Positions 27,724 to 37,026 of a stretch of 64,000 nucleotides of DNA are shown piece after piece. A program made the position numbers and the translations under genes. Source of the stretch: Granulicoccus phenolivorans DSM 17626 = NBRC 107789 = JCM 15570. GTDB lineage: Bacteria > Actinomycetota > Actinomycetes > Propionibacteriales > Propionibacteriaceae. The stretch lies in NCBI RefSeq assembly GCF_000423085.1, contig NZ_AUHH01000016.1, positions 20,458 to 84,457 of the forward strand, in the 5' to 3' direction. Numbering within the stretch: the first letter of the stretch is position 1; every line of letters begins with the position of its first letter. Below the pieces are notes generated by a model, which did not search any database, was not told where the DNA came from, and saw nothing but the letters and a program-made list of their open reading frames with translations.

Positions 27724-29814
27724 GTGACTGATACCGCCCGCGCGCACACCGCCAAGAAGTCCGGCGGCCAGGACTACGAAGCCCGCCACCTGCTGGTGCT
27801 CGAGGGGCTCGAGGCCGTCCGCAAGCGTCCGGCGATGTACATCGGTTCCACCGACACCCGGGGGCTGATGCACTGCCTGTGGGAGATCATCGACAACTCC
27901 GTCGATGAGGCCCTGTCCGGGTTCGGCGACACCATCGAGGTAGTGCTCGGCGGGGACGGTTCGGTCACCGTACGCGACCACGGCCGGGGCATTCCGGTCG
28001 ACATCGAGCCGCGGACCGGGCTCAGCGGGGTCGAGGTGGTGTTCACCAAACTGCATGCCGGCGGCAAGTTCGGGGCCGGTTCGTACAACGCCACCGGCGG
28101 CCTGCACGGCGTGGGCGCCTCGGTGGTGAACGCACTGTCGACCCGGCTCGATGTCGAGGTCGACCGGAACTCGGCGGTGTGGGGAATGTCGTTCAAACAC
28201 GGCATCCCGGGAGTCTTCGACGGGCCCGGCCCGGATGCCGGCTTCACCCCCGGTGGACAGTTGACCAAGCTCCGCAAGGCGCAGCGCGGCTGGTCCGGTA
28301 CGCGGGTGCGCTACTGGCCCGACCGGCAGATCTTCCTGCCCGATGCCGAGCTGAGCATGGATGCGCTGACCGCCCGGGCCCGGCAGACCAGTTTCCTGGT
28401 GCCGGGGCTGGGCATCGAGATCCGCGACGAACGCGGCGCCGAACCGGTGGTCGAGGAGCACCGGCACCTGGGGGGAATTTCCGAGTTCTGCGAGTTCCTG
28501 GCCCCCGACGAGGCGATCACCGAGGTGATCCGGCTGCAGGGCAGCGATTCGTTCACCGAAACGGTGCCGATGCTGGACGAGTCCGGCTCGTTGACGCCGA
28601 CCGATGTCGAGCGCGAGCTCGGGGTCGACATTGCGCTGCGCTGGGGCAAGGGCTACGACACGGTGACCAAGTCGTTCGTGAACATCATCGCCACGCCCAA
28701 GGGCGGAACGCACGTCCAGGGGTACGACCGGGGCCTGACCCGGGCGATGGCCAAGGCGTTGGAGGGCACCCGGCTGCTCAAGTCGGGGGAGGAGGTCGTC
28801 AAGGACGACATTCTCGAAGGCCTGACCACCGTGGTCACCGTCCGGCTCGCCGAGCCCCAGTTCGAGGGGCAGACCAAGGAGGTCCTCGGGACGCCGGCGG
28901 CGCGCAACCTGGTCGGCCGGGTGGTCGAGCGGGAACTCGGCACCTTCTTGTCCAGCACCAAACAGGAGACCCGCAGCCAGGCCCGAACGGTGATGGAGAA
29001 GGTCGTCGAGGCCTCCCGGACGCGGGTGGCGGCCCGCCAGCACAAGGAGAATCAGCGGCGCAAGACCGCGCTGGAATCCTCGTCGATGCCGCCCAAGCTG
29101 AAGGACTGTCGCTCCAACGACGTCGAGAAGTGCGAACTGTTCATCGTGGAGGGTGACTCCGCTCTCGGCACCGCCGCCCGGGCGCGGAACTCGGAGTTCC
29201 AGGCACTGCTGCCGATCCGCGGCAAGATTCTCAATGTGCAGAAGGCCTCGGTCGCCGACATGTTGAAGAACGCCGAGTGCGCCTCGATCATCCAAGTGGT
29301 GGGGGCCGGGTCGGGGCGTACCTGTGAGGTGGACGCGGCACGCTACGGCAAGATCATTTTCATGGCCGACGCCGACTCCGACGGGGCGCACATCCGCTGT
29401 CTGCTGGCCACCCTGTTCTTCCGGTACATGCGGCCGCTGGTCGAGGCCGGCCGGATCTACACCGCGGTGCCGCCGCTGCATCGCTTCGAGTTGACCAACC
29501 CCAGGAAGGGGATGGAGAAGTACCTCTACACCTATTCCGACGCTGAATACCAGCGCAAGCTCGCCGAGCTGACCAAGCGCGGGATCAACTTCAAGGAGCC
29601 CCAGCGCTACAAGGGCCTGGGGGAGATGGACGCCGACCAGCTCGCCGAGACCACCATGGATCCGCGGCGTCGCTCGTTGCGCCGACTCACCGTCGATGAG
29701 TCGGTGGCGGCGGAGAAGACCTTCGAGATGCTGATGGGCAACGAGGTCGCCCCGCGCAAGGAGTTCATCATCGAGGGCGCGTATCAGATCGATCAGGAGC
29801 AGATCGACGTCTGA
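27724..29814 (+). CDS. parE: DNA topoisomerase IV subunit B (ParE / GyrB-like)
   Basis: 696 residues from GTG 27724 (TAACCT at 27711-27716 sits seven bases upstream, fitting a leaderless start; an in-frame GTG at 27694 is the alternative). GHKL ATPase: EIIDNSVDEALSG (motif I), VRDHGRGIPVDIEP (II), GGLHGVGASVVNALS (III), and QTKEVLGTP. TOPRIM: FIVEGDSALGTAARARN and MADADSDGAHIRCLL supply the catalytic Glu and DxD. It ends YKGLGEMDADQLAETTMDP. The subunit powers strand passage with the ParC-type protein encoded at 34495-36915. Position beside sigA and the missing GyrB-specific insert support ParE rather than GyrB. Confidence 0.93.
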   Translation: MTDTARAHTAKKSGGQDYEARHLLVLEGLEAVRKRPAMYIGSTDTRGLMHCLWEIIDNSVDEALSGFGDTIEVVLGGDGSVTVRDHGRGIPVDIEPRTGLSGVEVVFTKLHAGGKFGAGSYNATGGLHGVGASVVNALSTRLDVEVDRNSAVWGMSFKHGIPGVFDGPGPDAGFTPGGQLTKLRKAQRGWSGTRVRYWPDRQIFLPDAELSMDALTARARQTSFLVPGLGIEIRDERGAEPVVEEHRHLGGISEFCEFLAPDEAITEVIRLQGSDSFTETVPMLDESGSLTPTDVERELGVDIALRWGKGYDTVTKSFVNIIATPKGGTHVQGYDRGLTRAMAKALEGTRLLKSGEEVVKDDILEGLTTVVTVRLAEPQFEGQTKEVLGTPAARNLVGRVVERELGTFLSSTKQETRSQARTVMEKVVEASRTRVAARQHKENQRRKTALESSSMPPKLKDCRSNDVEKCELFIVEGDSALGTAARARNSEFQALLPIRGKILNVQKASVADMLKNAECASIIQVVGAGSGRTCEVDAARYGKIIFMADADSDGAHIRCLLATLFFRYMRPLVEAGRIYTAVPPLHRFELTNPRKGMEKYLYTYSDAEYQRKLAELTKRGINFKEPQRYKGLGEMDADQLAETTMDPRRRSLRRLTVDESVAAEKTFEMLMGNEVAPRKEFIIEGAYQIDQEQIDV

Positions 29815-29841
29815 TCCGCGCCCCCGAGGCCGGGCGGCCGC

Positions 29842-31521
29842 TCAGGCGGGGTGATAGCCCGCGTTGGTGGCGGCGTTGGCGTCGGCGAACCACACGTCGG
29901 GTTCGCGTTCCCAGTCGGCGTACGCGCCCTCCCGGAAGGACATCGTGTCCCACCAGCCGCGGACCGGGTGGCCCAGCGGCTGGGCCCGGTCGTGGATCGG
30001 GGCGGCGGAACCGACCCCGTACCCACCGTCGACGACCTCCGCCAGGGCGCTGATCCGCCGCCCCGGTGCGCTGTGGGTGGGCGTGGAGGAGTCGGTGCCG
30101 GCCTGGGCGGGAGTGTCGACTGCCGTCGGGGCGGGGGAGTCGACCGCCGTCGGTGCGGGGGAGTCGACCGCCGTCGGGGCGGGAGATTCGGTCGTCTCCG
30201 GGGTGCTGCGCGGGCCGCTGGGCGCCGAGGCGTTGTCGGCGAGGGCCGGCTGCGTCTGCTCCCGGGGCGCGGTCGGCTGTGCGGCTGACGGCGTGGTGGG
30301 CTGCGCGGACGCGGTGGGCTGTGCGGCTGCCGGCGTGATGGGCTGCGCGGACGCGGTGGGCTGTGCGGCCGGGGTGGAAGTGGTGGGCTGCGCGGCCGGG
30401 GTGGATGCGGTGGGCTGCGCGGCTGCGGTGGGCTGGGCGGGGTCGGTCGGCTGCGCCGATTCGCGGGCTGCCGCGGCGGCGGACGGGATGCTGACCGGTT
30501 CGGACGGTGAGGCGGCGCCGACCATGGCGTCGCTGGGTCCGGCGGCTGCGCCGCGGGCAGCATGCGTCGCGGGCTCGGTACCGGTTTCGGTGTCCGGACC
30601 CGACAGCTTGGCGTGGTGGGGGACCGGTTCGGTCTCCGCGCGGGCGTCGCCGATGACCGAGTCGCTGGTGGGACGCGCGCCACTGGCCGGCACAGTCGGG
30701 GCGGCAGCGGGCACGGTCGTGGTCGTATCCGCGGCACGTGCCTCGGTCGGGGTGCTGGTCGCGGCAGCCCGGTCCGCGGTGGGCGCGGTGGTGCTGTCGG
30801 CCGTGGACGCGTCGGTGCTGGTGGCCGGGGTCACCTTGTCGGCAGCGGGGACCTCGGTCTTACCGGCGGGCGCTGCCGCGTCCGCGGTGGTCGTCGGGGC
30901 AGCCGCGTCCGCGGTGGTGGTGCCGGCCGCAGCGGCCCGGCCTGCGGGGGCCGCGACGGGGGCCTCGGTGGTGGCGCTGCTCGCGGTGTCGACAGCGGGT
31001 TCCTCGGTCGTCCCGGCGGAAACCGCCTCGGGCGTACTGGCCGCAGCTGCTTCGGGGGTGGTGCCGGCGGTGGTCGCCGTCTCGCTCTCGGAGGTGGTGG
31101 TGGCCTGCTCGGCGGCGGCCTGCTCGGCGGCGGCCTGCTCGGCGGCAGCCTGCTCGGCGACCCCGGCCCGGGTGTGTCCGCGATAGTACTCGCGCAGTTG
31201 GTCTTCCTCGGCGGCCGAGATGTGCTCGCTGGCGCCGATGTCCGGGGCGTCCTTGACCACGTCCTTGGTCACCGTCAGGCGCAGCTCGGAGCCGGACAGG
31301 TCGATCCCGTCCAGCGGCACCAGCGCCTCCCGGCGGTGCCACAGACCGAACTTGACCGAGATCATCGAGGGTTGGCCGGAGGCGTCGTCGAGGTACAGTG
31401 TCCCGACCGGGCCGACTTTCTCCCCGTTCACGTCGAAGACCAGCGCCTTGGACAAACGGTCCAGATCGGCGGCGGTGGGTGTTGCGGAAACTGACTCTTC
31501 AGGGGTGGGTCGTTCGGTCAT
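29842..31521 (-). CDS. PRC-barrel protein with long low-complexity region and conserved C-terminal motif
   Basis: 559 residues; GAGGAG precedes the ATG. Residues ~20-95 are a PRC-barrel (ALVFDVNGEKVGPVGTLYLDD...VPLDGIDLSGSELRLTVTKDVVKDAP). Residues ~118-490 are low complexity: AEQAA repeats, Ala/Thr-rich sequence, a stretch of AQPT(A/T)S repeats, and three copies of PAPTAVDS. The last ~75 residues are ordered again (ISALAEVVDGGYGVGSAAPIHDRAQP, PDVWFADANAATNAGYHPA), ending like an actinobacterial 'sunset' domain. PRC barrels bind RNA/protein surfaces or tether to membranes. No export signal. It converges with parE, 27 bp apart. Function unknown. Confidence 0.7.
   Translation of the reverse strand: MTERPTPEESVSATPTAADLDRLSKALVFDVNGEKVGPVGTLYLDDASGQPSMISVKFGLWHRREALVPLDGIDLSGSELRLTVTKDVVKDAPDIGASEHISAAEEDQLREYYRGHTRAGVAEQAAAEQAAAEQAAAEQATTTSESETATTAGTTPEAAAASTPEAVSAGTTEEPAVDTASSATTEAPVAAPAGRAAAAGTTTADAAAPTTTADAAAPAGKTEVPAADKVTPATSTDASTADSTTAPTADRAAATSTPTEARAADTTTTVPAAAPTVPASGARPTSDSVIGDARAETEPVPHHAKLSGPDTETGTEPATHAARGAAAGPSDAMVGAASPSEPVSIPSAAAAARESAQPTDPAQPTAAAQPTASTPAAQPTTSTPAAQPTASAQPITPAAAQPTASAQPTTPSAAQPTAPREQTQPALADNASAPSGPRSTPETTESPAPTAVDSPAPTAVDSPAPTAVDTPAQAGTDSSTPTHSAPGRRISALAEVVDGGYGVGSAAPIHDRAQPLGHPVRGWWDTMSFREGAYADWEREPDVWFADANAATNAGYHPA
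30116..30186. repeat. in-frame 24-bp tandem repeats inside the PRC-barrel gene
   Basis: About three copies of a 24-bp unit beginning GTCGACTGCCGTCGGGGC or close variants, encoding PAPTAVDS on the minus strand. A second in-frame cluster at about 31110-31160 repeats a 12-bp unit (CGGCGGCCTGCT) and encodes AEQA. Such units are prone to length change between strains. Confidence 0.75.
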
Positions 31522-31630
31522 TACGTCTCCTCGATCGCAGGATCATGGCCAGGCGTGCCACGGTGCCTGCGCCACCCCGATCATGGCACCAAACCCTGCG
31601 CAAGCTCACTTCGGGGGCCCGCGCGGCGCC

Positions 31631-32458
31631 TCAGACTTTCGTCTCGACCTCGATCGAGCCGGTCAGGTACGTCACCGCCGACCCGGAGATCTCCACCCGG
31701 TCGGCATGCAGGACGCACCGCAGCGTGCCCGGACGCGCCGACAACTGCTGGGCGGTGAGGTCGGTGCGATCCAACCGCTCGGCCCAGTAGGGCGTCAACG
31801 TGGTGTGCGCGGACCCGGTGACCGGATCCTCGGGGACCCCCAGAGTGGGCGCGAAGAAGCGCGACACAAAGTCGGTGTTCCCCTCGCCCGGGGCGGTCAC
31901 GATCACCGGCCGGCCCACCTGACGCAGCGCAGTCAGATCGGGGGTGAGCGACTGCAGGGTGGCCGAATCCGACACCACGCACAGCAGGTCCCGACGGCCC
32001 TGCCAGGTCTCCAGGACCGCGGTGCCCAAGGCGTCGGCCAGCCCCTCGGGAACCGGGAGCGGACGGATGCTGTCGGTGGGGAATTCCATCGTGTACGCGC
32101 CCTCGTGCCCGCGGACCAGCAGCCAGCCGCTCAGCGTCCAGAACTTCACCAGATCTGCCCCGGCGTGCTCCCCCGACAACAGCAGGTGCGCGGCAGCCAG
32201 CGTGGCGTGACCGCACAACTCCACCTCCTCGGCCGGGGTGAACCAGCGCAGGTGGTACGCCGGGCCGATATCGATCGAGTCGTCGACGTCGGCGGGGACC
32301 TCCCGGACCAGAAAGGCAGTCTCGGACAGGTTGTTCTCCGCGGCGATCGCCTGCAGGATCGAATCCGGGAGCCACTGCGGCAACTCCACCACCGCGGCCG
32401 GGTTTCCGGTGAACGTTCGGTCGGCGAAGGCATCGATCTGGTGGATCGGCAACTGCAT
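31631..32458 (-). CDS. PhzF-family isomerase
   Basis: 275 residues; AGGAGTG precedes the ATG. The PhzF fold is recognised from HQIDAFADRTFTGNPAAVVELPQWLPDSILQAIAAENNLSETAFLV (with the active-site Glu in SETAF), LRWFTPAEEVELCGHATLAAAHLL (His-Ala-Thr motif) and FFAPTLGVPEDPVTGSAHTTLTPYW (second-half counterpart). The two halves form the diaminopimelate-epimerase-like fold. The archetype acts in phenazine biosynthesis, but no phenazine genes are near, so this is probably a general isomerase of unknown substrate. It is divergent from an MFS gene. Confidence 0.9.
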   Translation of the reverse strand: MQLPIHQIDAFADRTFTGNPAAVVELPQWLPDSILQAIAAENNLSETAFLVREVPADVDDSIDIGPAYHLRWFTPAEEVELCGHATLAAAHLLLSGEHAGADLVKFWTLSGWLLVRGHEGAYTMEFPTDSIRPLPVPEGLADALGTAVLETWQGRRDLLCVVSDSATLQSLTPDLTALRQVGRPVIVTAPGEGNTDFVSRFFAPTLGVPEDPVTGSAHTTLTPYWAERLDRTDLTAQQLSARPGTLRCVLHADRVEISGSAVTYLTGSIEVETKV

Positions 32459-32626
32459 GGCTCACTCCTGTGGGTGCGGCGCCCACTCTAGTGGCCCGTG
32501 CGACATCGAGTGGGCCGTGCGACCGCGGCAGCGGGGTGGTGAATATCTGGTGAACATTGCCGGCGCGGGCCGGGATCGGCGTCCGCGAAGGTGCCCGACC
32601 CGGGGCGGCGCGGATAGTTTGAGCCG

Positions 32627-33925
32627 GTGAGCGCAGCAGTGGAACAACGGCCCACCGGCCGGGCGACGAAATCGACGGTGGCGGCCTGGGCGATCTGGGA
32701 CTGGGCCGGGCAGCCCTTCAACTCGGTGATGCTGACCTTCGTCTTCGGCCCCTACATCGCCGGTGCCGTCGCCGCGGACAAGGAGACCGGCCAGGCCGCG
32801 CTGTCCGGGGCCCAGACCATCGCCGGCATCATCGTCGCGATCCTGGCCCCGATGGTGGGCGTGTGGGCCGACCGGGTCCGGGACCGCCGGCTGGTGCTGT
32901 GGCTGTCCAATCTGGTGGTCATCGCTGCGGTCGCGGCCTGCTGGTTCGTCGAGCCGCAGCAGCGCTACCTGGCGCTGGGCGCCGGCCTGCTCGCGCTGGG
33001 GACGGTGTTCCAGGAGATCGGGTCGGTCTTCTACTTCGGCATGCTGCCGGGGCTCACCACCAAGCAGACGATCGGCCGGCTGTCCGGACTGGGGTGGGGT
33101 CTGGGCTACCTCTCCGGCGTGGTCTGCCTGGTCGTGGTCGTCTTCGGCTTCGTCGGCGAGGACAACCTGCTCGGGCTGTCGACCGCCAACGGGCTGAACT
33201 TCCGGGCCATCGCGCTGTTCTGCGCGGCCTGGATGCTCGTGTTCTCCATCCCGATGCTGCTGTGGGGGCCGGTGGCCGAGCCGTCCCGGCACACCGACCG
33301 GTTCAATCCGCTCACCGCCTACGTCGAGGTGGGCCGACAGATTCTGGACCTGTGGCGCCGGGCCCGGTCCACCCTGCAGTTCCTGATCGCCTCCGCGGTC
33401 TATCGGGACGGGCTGGCGGCGGTGTTCTCCCTGGCCGGGGTGCTGGCGACCACGGCGTACGGGTTCTCCGCCGACGAGGTCATCTACTTCGGGCTGGCGG
33501 CCAATGTCATCGCCGGGATCGGCGCCTGGGTCCTGGGGCAGGCCGATGACCGGCTGGGGCCCAAGCCGGTCATCGTCGGGTCGTTGGTGATCATGCTGAT
33601 CGCCGGCACCGTGATCGTGCTGGTCCCCAGCAAACTCGTCTTCTGGGTCGGGGGCCTGGTCATCTCGTCCCTGGTCGGGGCGGTGCAGTCGGCCTCCCGC
33701 AGCCTGCTGGGCCGGGTGGCCCCGCCCGAGCATGTGAACACGATCTTCGGGCTCTACCAGACCATCGGCCGCGCCGCGAGCTTCATCGCGCCGGGCCTGA
33801 TCTGGATCTTCACCGTCACGCTGGGCGTCCGCCTGGGGATCGTCGGCATCCTGCTGACCCTGGCCCTGGGGTTGGTCCTGGTGCTGTTCGTGCGGATCCC
33901 CGGCGTCACGACGCGGTCGCGGTGA
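32627..33925 (+). CDS. UMF1-type MFS transporter
   Basis: 432 residues, GTG start; TAGTTT at 32615-32620 ends six bases upstream, so the mRNA is probably leaderless. About 12 helices. The N-terminus AAWAIWDWAGQPFNSVMLTFVFGPYI matches the UMF1 / Atg22-like family (WxxxDWAxxxF...). SRSLLGRVAPPEHVNTIFGLYQTIGRAASFIAPGL in the second half is also a family hallmark. Eukaryotic relatives export amino acids from vacuoles; bacterial substrates are undefined. Confidence 0.88.
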   Translation: MSAAVEQRPTGRATKSTVAAWAIWDWAGQPFNSVMLTFVFGPYIAGAVAADKETGQAALSGAQTIAGIIVAILAPMVGVWADRVRDRRLVLWLSNLVVIAAVAACWFVEPQQRYLALGAGLLALGTVFQEIGSVFYFGMLPGLTTKQTIGRLSGLGWGLGYLSGVVCLVVVVFGFVGEDNLLGLSTANGLNFRAIALFCAAWMLVFSIPMLLWGPVAEPSRHTDRFNPLTAYVEVGRQILDLWRRARSTLQFLIASAVYRDGLAAVFSLAGVLATTAYGFSADEVIYFGLAANVIAGIGAWVLGQADDRLGPKPVIVGSLVIMLIAGTVIVLVPSKLVFWVGGLVISSLVGAVQSASRSLLGRVAPPEHVNTIFGLYQTIGRAASFIAPGLIWIFTVTLGVRLGIVGILLTLALGLVLVLFVRIPGVTTRSR

Positions 33926-33950
33926 GGCGTACCCGCCTGCGCCGGGGCGC

Positions 33951-34442
33951 TCAGATGATCTGCTTGAGCAGCCCCGAGTCGACGTCGTAGAGGAAGCCGC
34001 CCACCTCGGCGCGCCCGGCCAGCAGCGGGTGGGTCTTCAGCAACTGGACGTCGTAGTGCAGCCCGGCGGCCTGGTCCGGGGTGGAGCCGAGCACCATCCC
34101 GGAGATGTCGGTGCCGGTGGAGCGGAGCACGTTCTCCGCGATGCTCGCGTCGTCGCCCGAACCCATCGCGCAGCGGGTGTGCGGGATCACCATGATCCGC
34201 TGCACGTTCAGCAGATGTACGCCGAGCACCATACCGATCAGTACGTCCTGGGTGACCCGGCCGCCGGGGGAGCGCAGCATCTTGGCGTCGCCGAGCCGGA
34301 GCCCCAGCATGGCCAGCGGTTCGATCCGGGAGTCCATGCAGGTCACCAGCCCGATGCCCGCCCTGGCCACGCCGTCGAAGCCGGAGTCGGTGAAACCGTC
34401 GGCATAGCGCTGGTTGTTCTCGAGGATGTCCGCAAAGCTCAT
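33951..34442 (-). CDS. beta-class carbonic anhydrase
   Basis: 163 residues from ATG 34442 (an upstream extension of the frame has no support). Zinc ligands are visible: Cys in VTCMDSRIEPL and the His/Cys pair in VIPHTRCAMGSG, with the Asp-Arg dyad in MDSR. Length and the GLGLGDA-like LRLGDAKMLRSPGGRVT segment match the small Rv1284-type enzymes. It interconverts CO2 and bicarbonate. TACACT (on the minus strand, 34450-34455) lies seven bases before the ATG, so translation is probably leaderless. Confidence 0.92.
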   Translation of the reverse strand: MSFADILENNQRYADGFTDSGFDGVARAGIGLVTCMDSRIEPLAMLGLRLGDAKMLRSPGGRVTQDVLIGMVLGVHLLNVQRIMVIPHTRCAMGSGDDASIAENVLRSTGTDISGMVLGSTPDQAAGLHYDVQLLKTHPLLAGRAEVGGFLYDVDSGLLKQII

Positions 34443-34449
34443 GTTCGGC

Positions 34450-34473
34450 AGTGTAGGACCCCCGCCGGGGGTC
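34450..34473 (-). promoter_or_regulatory. carbonic anhydrase promoter with a palindrome in its spacer
   Basis: The -10 TACACT is at 34450-34455. GACCCCC-GGC-GGGGGTC at 34457-34473 is a perfect 7-bp inverted repeat directly upstream and 21 bp past the parC stop. It may terminate parC, act as an operator on the carbonic anhydrase gene, or both. Confidence 0.5.
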
Positions 34474-34494
34474 GAAAGTCCCGTTCCGAAGCCG

Positions 34495-36915
34495 TCAGTG
34501 CCCCAGCCCGGCGATCGCGCCGGGCACCGGAGCACCTGAACCGTCGCGGCGCGGATCCGGCTCCGGCAGCGCCAGCGGCTTCCCGTCCGCCGCGCAGGCG
34601 TACGCCGGGGCCGGCCCGACCCAGGCCCGGATCAGCGCCACCTCACCCTTCAGGAAGCGATGGCACCGCACCCCCGCGGTCGCCCGGCCCTTGCCCGGGT
34701 ACTCGGCCAACCCGGTCACCTTGACCGAGCCGGCCTCGGTACCGGGCAGCGACGCATCGCCACCGGTCACCGTCACCACCACCGAATCCGCCGGTACGCC
34801 GGCCCCGAAGGCGACCACCCGCTGCGCGGCGGCCAGTTTGATCCCGGCCACCCCACCACCGGTACGCCCCTGCGGGCGGACCGCCGAGGCGGGGAAGTGC
34901 AGCAGCTGCGCATCGGAGGTGACGAAGCACAACTCGACCTCCTCGGACCGCAACTCCACGCAGCCGACCACCCGGTCCCCGTCGGCCAGCGTGATCACCG
35001 GCCAGGATTCCTTGCCCAGGATCTCCGGCTTCACCCGCTTCACCACCCCCTGCTCGGTACCGATCGCCAGCCCCGGGGTGTCCTCGTCGAAGGTGGTCAG
35101 GCACACCACTGTCTCGCCGCGGTCCAGGTCCAGCAGGGATTCCAGCTTCGTGCCGCCGTTCAGATTCGGGGCGTTCGCGGTCAGCGGGACCGTCGGCAGC
35201 TCCAGGGCATTGGTCCGGATCACCCGACCGGCGCTGGTGATCACCCCGAAATCGGCTCGCGCGGTGGTGGCGATCGCGGAGTTGACCACATCGTGTTTCG
35301 CCCGGGCGGTCCGCTCGGGCAGGTCCTCACCGGTGTCCACCCGCGCGATCAGGCCGGTCGCCGACAGCAGCACATGGCACGGGTCGTCGGCGATCTCCAG
35401 CGGTGCCGCACTGGCCACCGCGCCCGAGGACGCCAGCAGCACGGTCCGCCGCGGCGTCCCGAACTCCTTGGCGACCGCGGCCAGCTCGCTGTCGACGACC
35501 GCGCGCAGCTTCTCCTCCGACCCGATGATCTCGTCCAGTTCGGCGATGGTGCGGGCCAGTTCGTCGCGCTCGGATTCCAGTTCCAGCCGGGAGAACTTGG
35601 TCAGCCGCCGCAACTGCATGTCGAGGATGTAGTTGGCCTGGGTCTCGGTCAGCTCATAGATCTCCATCAACTGCCCTCGGGCCTCGGCGGCATCCTCCGA
35701 GCGCCGGATGATCGCGATCACCGCGTCGATGTCGAGGATGGCGATCAACAGGCCCTCGACCAGATGCAGCCGGGTCGCGGCCTTCTCCCGCCGGAACCGG
35801 GTCCGCCGCAGCACCACCTCGAGCCGGTGGGCCAGGAAGACCTCCAGCATTTCCTTCAGCGGCATCGTCCGCGGCTGCCCCTCGACCAGCGCGACCGCGT
35901 TGATCGAGAACGAGTCCTCCAACTTGGTGTGCTTGTACAACGCCTGCAGCACGGCCTCGGGATTGAACCCGTTCTTGATCTCGATCACCAGCCGGGTGCC
36001 GTGGGTCAGGTCCCCCAGGTCCTTCACGTCGGCGATCCCGGTGAGCTTCTTCGACTGCACCCCGGCCTTGATCTGATCGATGATCTTCTCCGGCCCGACC
36101 GCGTACGGCAGCTCGCTGACCACGATGCCCTTGCGGCGCGCGGAGACCTGTTCGATCTTGCTGGTCGCCCGGATCCGGAACGAGCCGCGGCCGGTGGCGT
36201 ACGCGTCGGTGATCCCGTCCAGCCCGACGATCGTGCCGCCGGTGGGCAGATCCGGACCCGGGATGAACCGCATCAGCGCCGGCAGGTCCGCGGCGGGATG
36301 CTTCAGCAGATGCCGCAGCGCCTGGACCACCTCGCCGAGGTTGTGCGGGGCGATGTTGGTCGCCATCCCGACCGCGATCCCGGTCGCCCCGTTGACCAGC
36401 AGGTTCGGGAACGCGGCCGGCAGCACCGACGGTTCGGTCTCGTGGCCGTCGTAGTTGGGGCGGAAGTCAACGGTGTCCTCGTCGAGTTCGGCGGTCATCG
36501 CCAGCGCGGCCGGCGCCATCCGGCACTCGGTGTAGCGCATCGCCGCGGGCCCGGCGTCGGGGGAGCCGAAGTTGCCGTGCCCGTCGATCACCGGCAGCCG
36601 CATGCTCCACGACTGAGCCATCCGGACCAGGGCGTCATAGATCGCGGTATCGCCGTGCGGGTGATACAGACCCATCACCTGACCGACCACCCGGGCGCAC
36701 TTCACGTACGCCCGGTCCGGCCGCAGGTTCATCTCGTCCATCCCGAACAGGATCCGCCGCTGCACCGGCTTCAATCCGTCCCGGGCGTCCGGCAGCGCCC
36801 GGGCATAGATCACCGAGTAGGCGTACTCCAGGAAGGACGTCTCCATCTCCGAGGAGACATCAATGTCGATGATGTTCTCGGTGAAGTCGTCGTCAACAGG
36901 AGTGGTGGGCGCCAT
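34495..36915 (-). CDS. parC: DNA topoisomerase IV subunit A (ParC / GyrA-like)
   Basis: 806 residues; GGAAG precedes the ATG. Catalytic Tyr128 lies in AAMRYTECRMAP. The quinolone-determining region reads YHPHGDTAIYDALVRMAQ, with Thr90 at the GyrA Ser83 position and Asp94 at the Asp87 position. QRRILFGM and GIAVGMATNIAPHNLGEV are family hallmarks, and a six-bladed C-terminal domain follows. The GyrA box QRRGGKG is absent, and TGGGVAGIKLAAAQRVVAFG is present instead, which supports ParC. It forms topoisomerase IV with the ParE protein encoded 5 kb upstream and resolves catenated chromosomes. Confidence 0.92.
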   Translation of the reverse strand: MAPTTPVDDDFTENIIDIDVSSEMETSFLEYAYSVIYARALPDARDGLKPVQRRILFGMDEMNLRPDRAYVKCARVVGQVMGLYHPHGDTAIYDALVRMAQSWSMRLPVIDGHGNFGSPDAGPAAMRYTECRMAPAALAMTAELDEDTVDFRPNYDGHETEPSVLPAAFPNLLVNGATGIAVGMATNIAPHNLGEVVQALRHLLKHPAADLPALMRFIPGPDLPTGGTIVGLDGITDAYATGRGSFRIRATSKIEQVSARRKGIVVSELPYAVGPEKIIDQIKAGVQSKKLTGIADVKDLGDLTHGTRLVIEIKNGFNPEAVLQALYKHTKLEDSFSINAVALVEGQPRTMPLKEMLEVFLAHRLEVVLRRTRFRREKAATRLHLVEGLLIAILDIDAVIAIIRRSEDAAEARGQLMEIYELTETQANYILDMQLRRLTKFSRLELESERDELARTIAELDEIIGSEEKLRAVVDSELAAVAKEFGTPRRTVLLASSGAVASAAPLEIADDPCHVLLSATGLIARVDTGEDLPERTARAKHDVVNSAIATTARADFGVITSAGRVIRTNALELPTVPLTANAPNLNGGTKLESLLDLDRGETVVCLTTFDEDTPGLAIGTEQGVVKRVKPEILGKESWPVITLADGDRVVGCVELRSEEVELCFVTSDAQLLHFPASAVRPQGRTGGGVAGIKLAAAQRVVAFGAGVPADSVVVTVTGGDASLPGTEAGSVKVTGLAEYPGKGRATAGVRCHRFLKGEVALIRAWVGPAPAYACAADGKPLALPEPDPRRDGSGAPVPGAIAGLGH

Positions 36916-37026
36916 GGGGATCTTCCGGGTCGTGGTTCTGCCGGGGGGTCGGGGGACGGCTCATCTTGGCACCTTCGACCCCGGGATGCCGATTGCGGGC
37001 TCCGGCGCGCCCGCGAAAACAACGGC

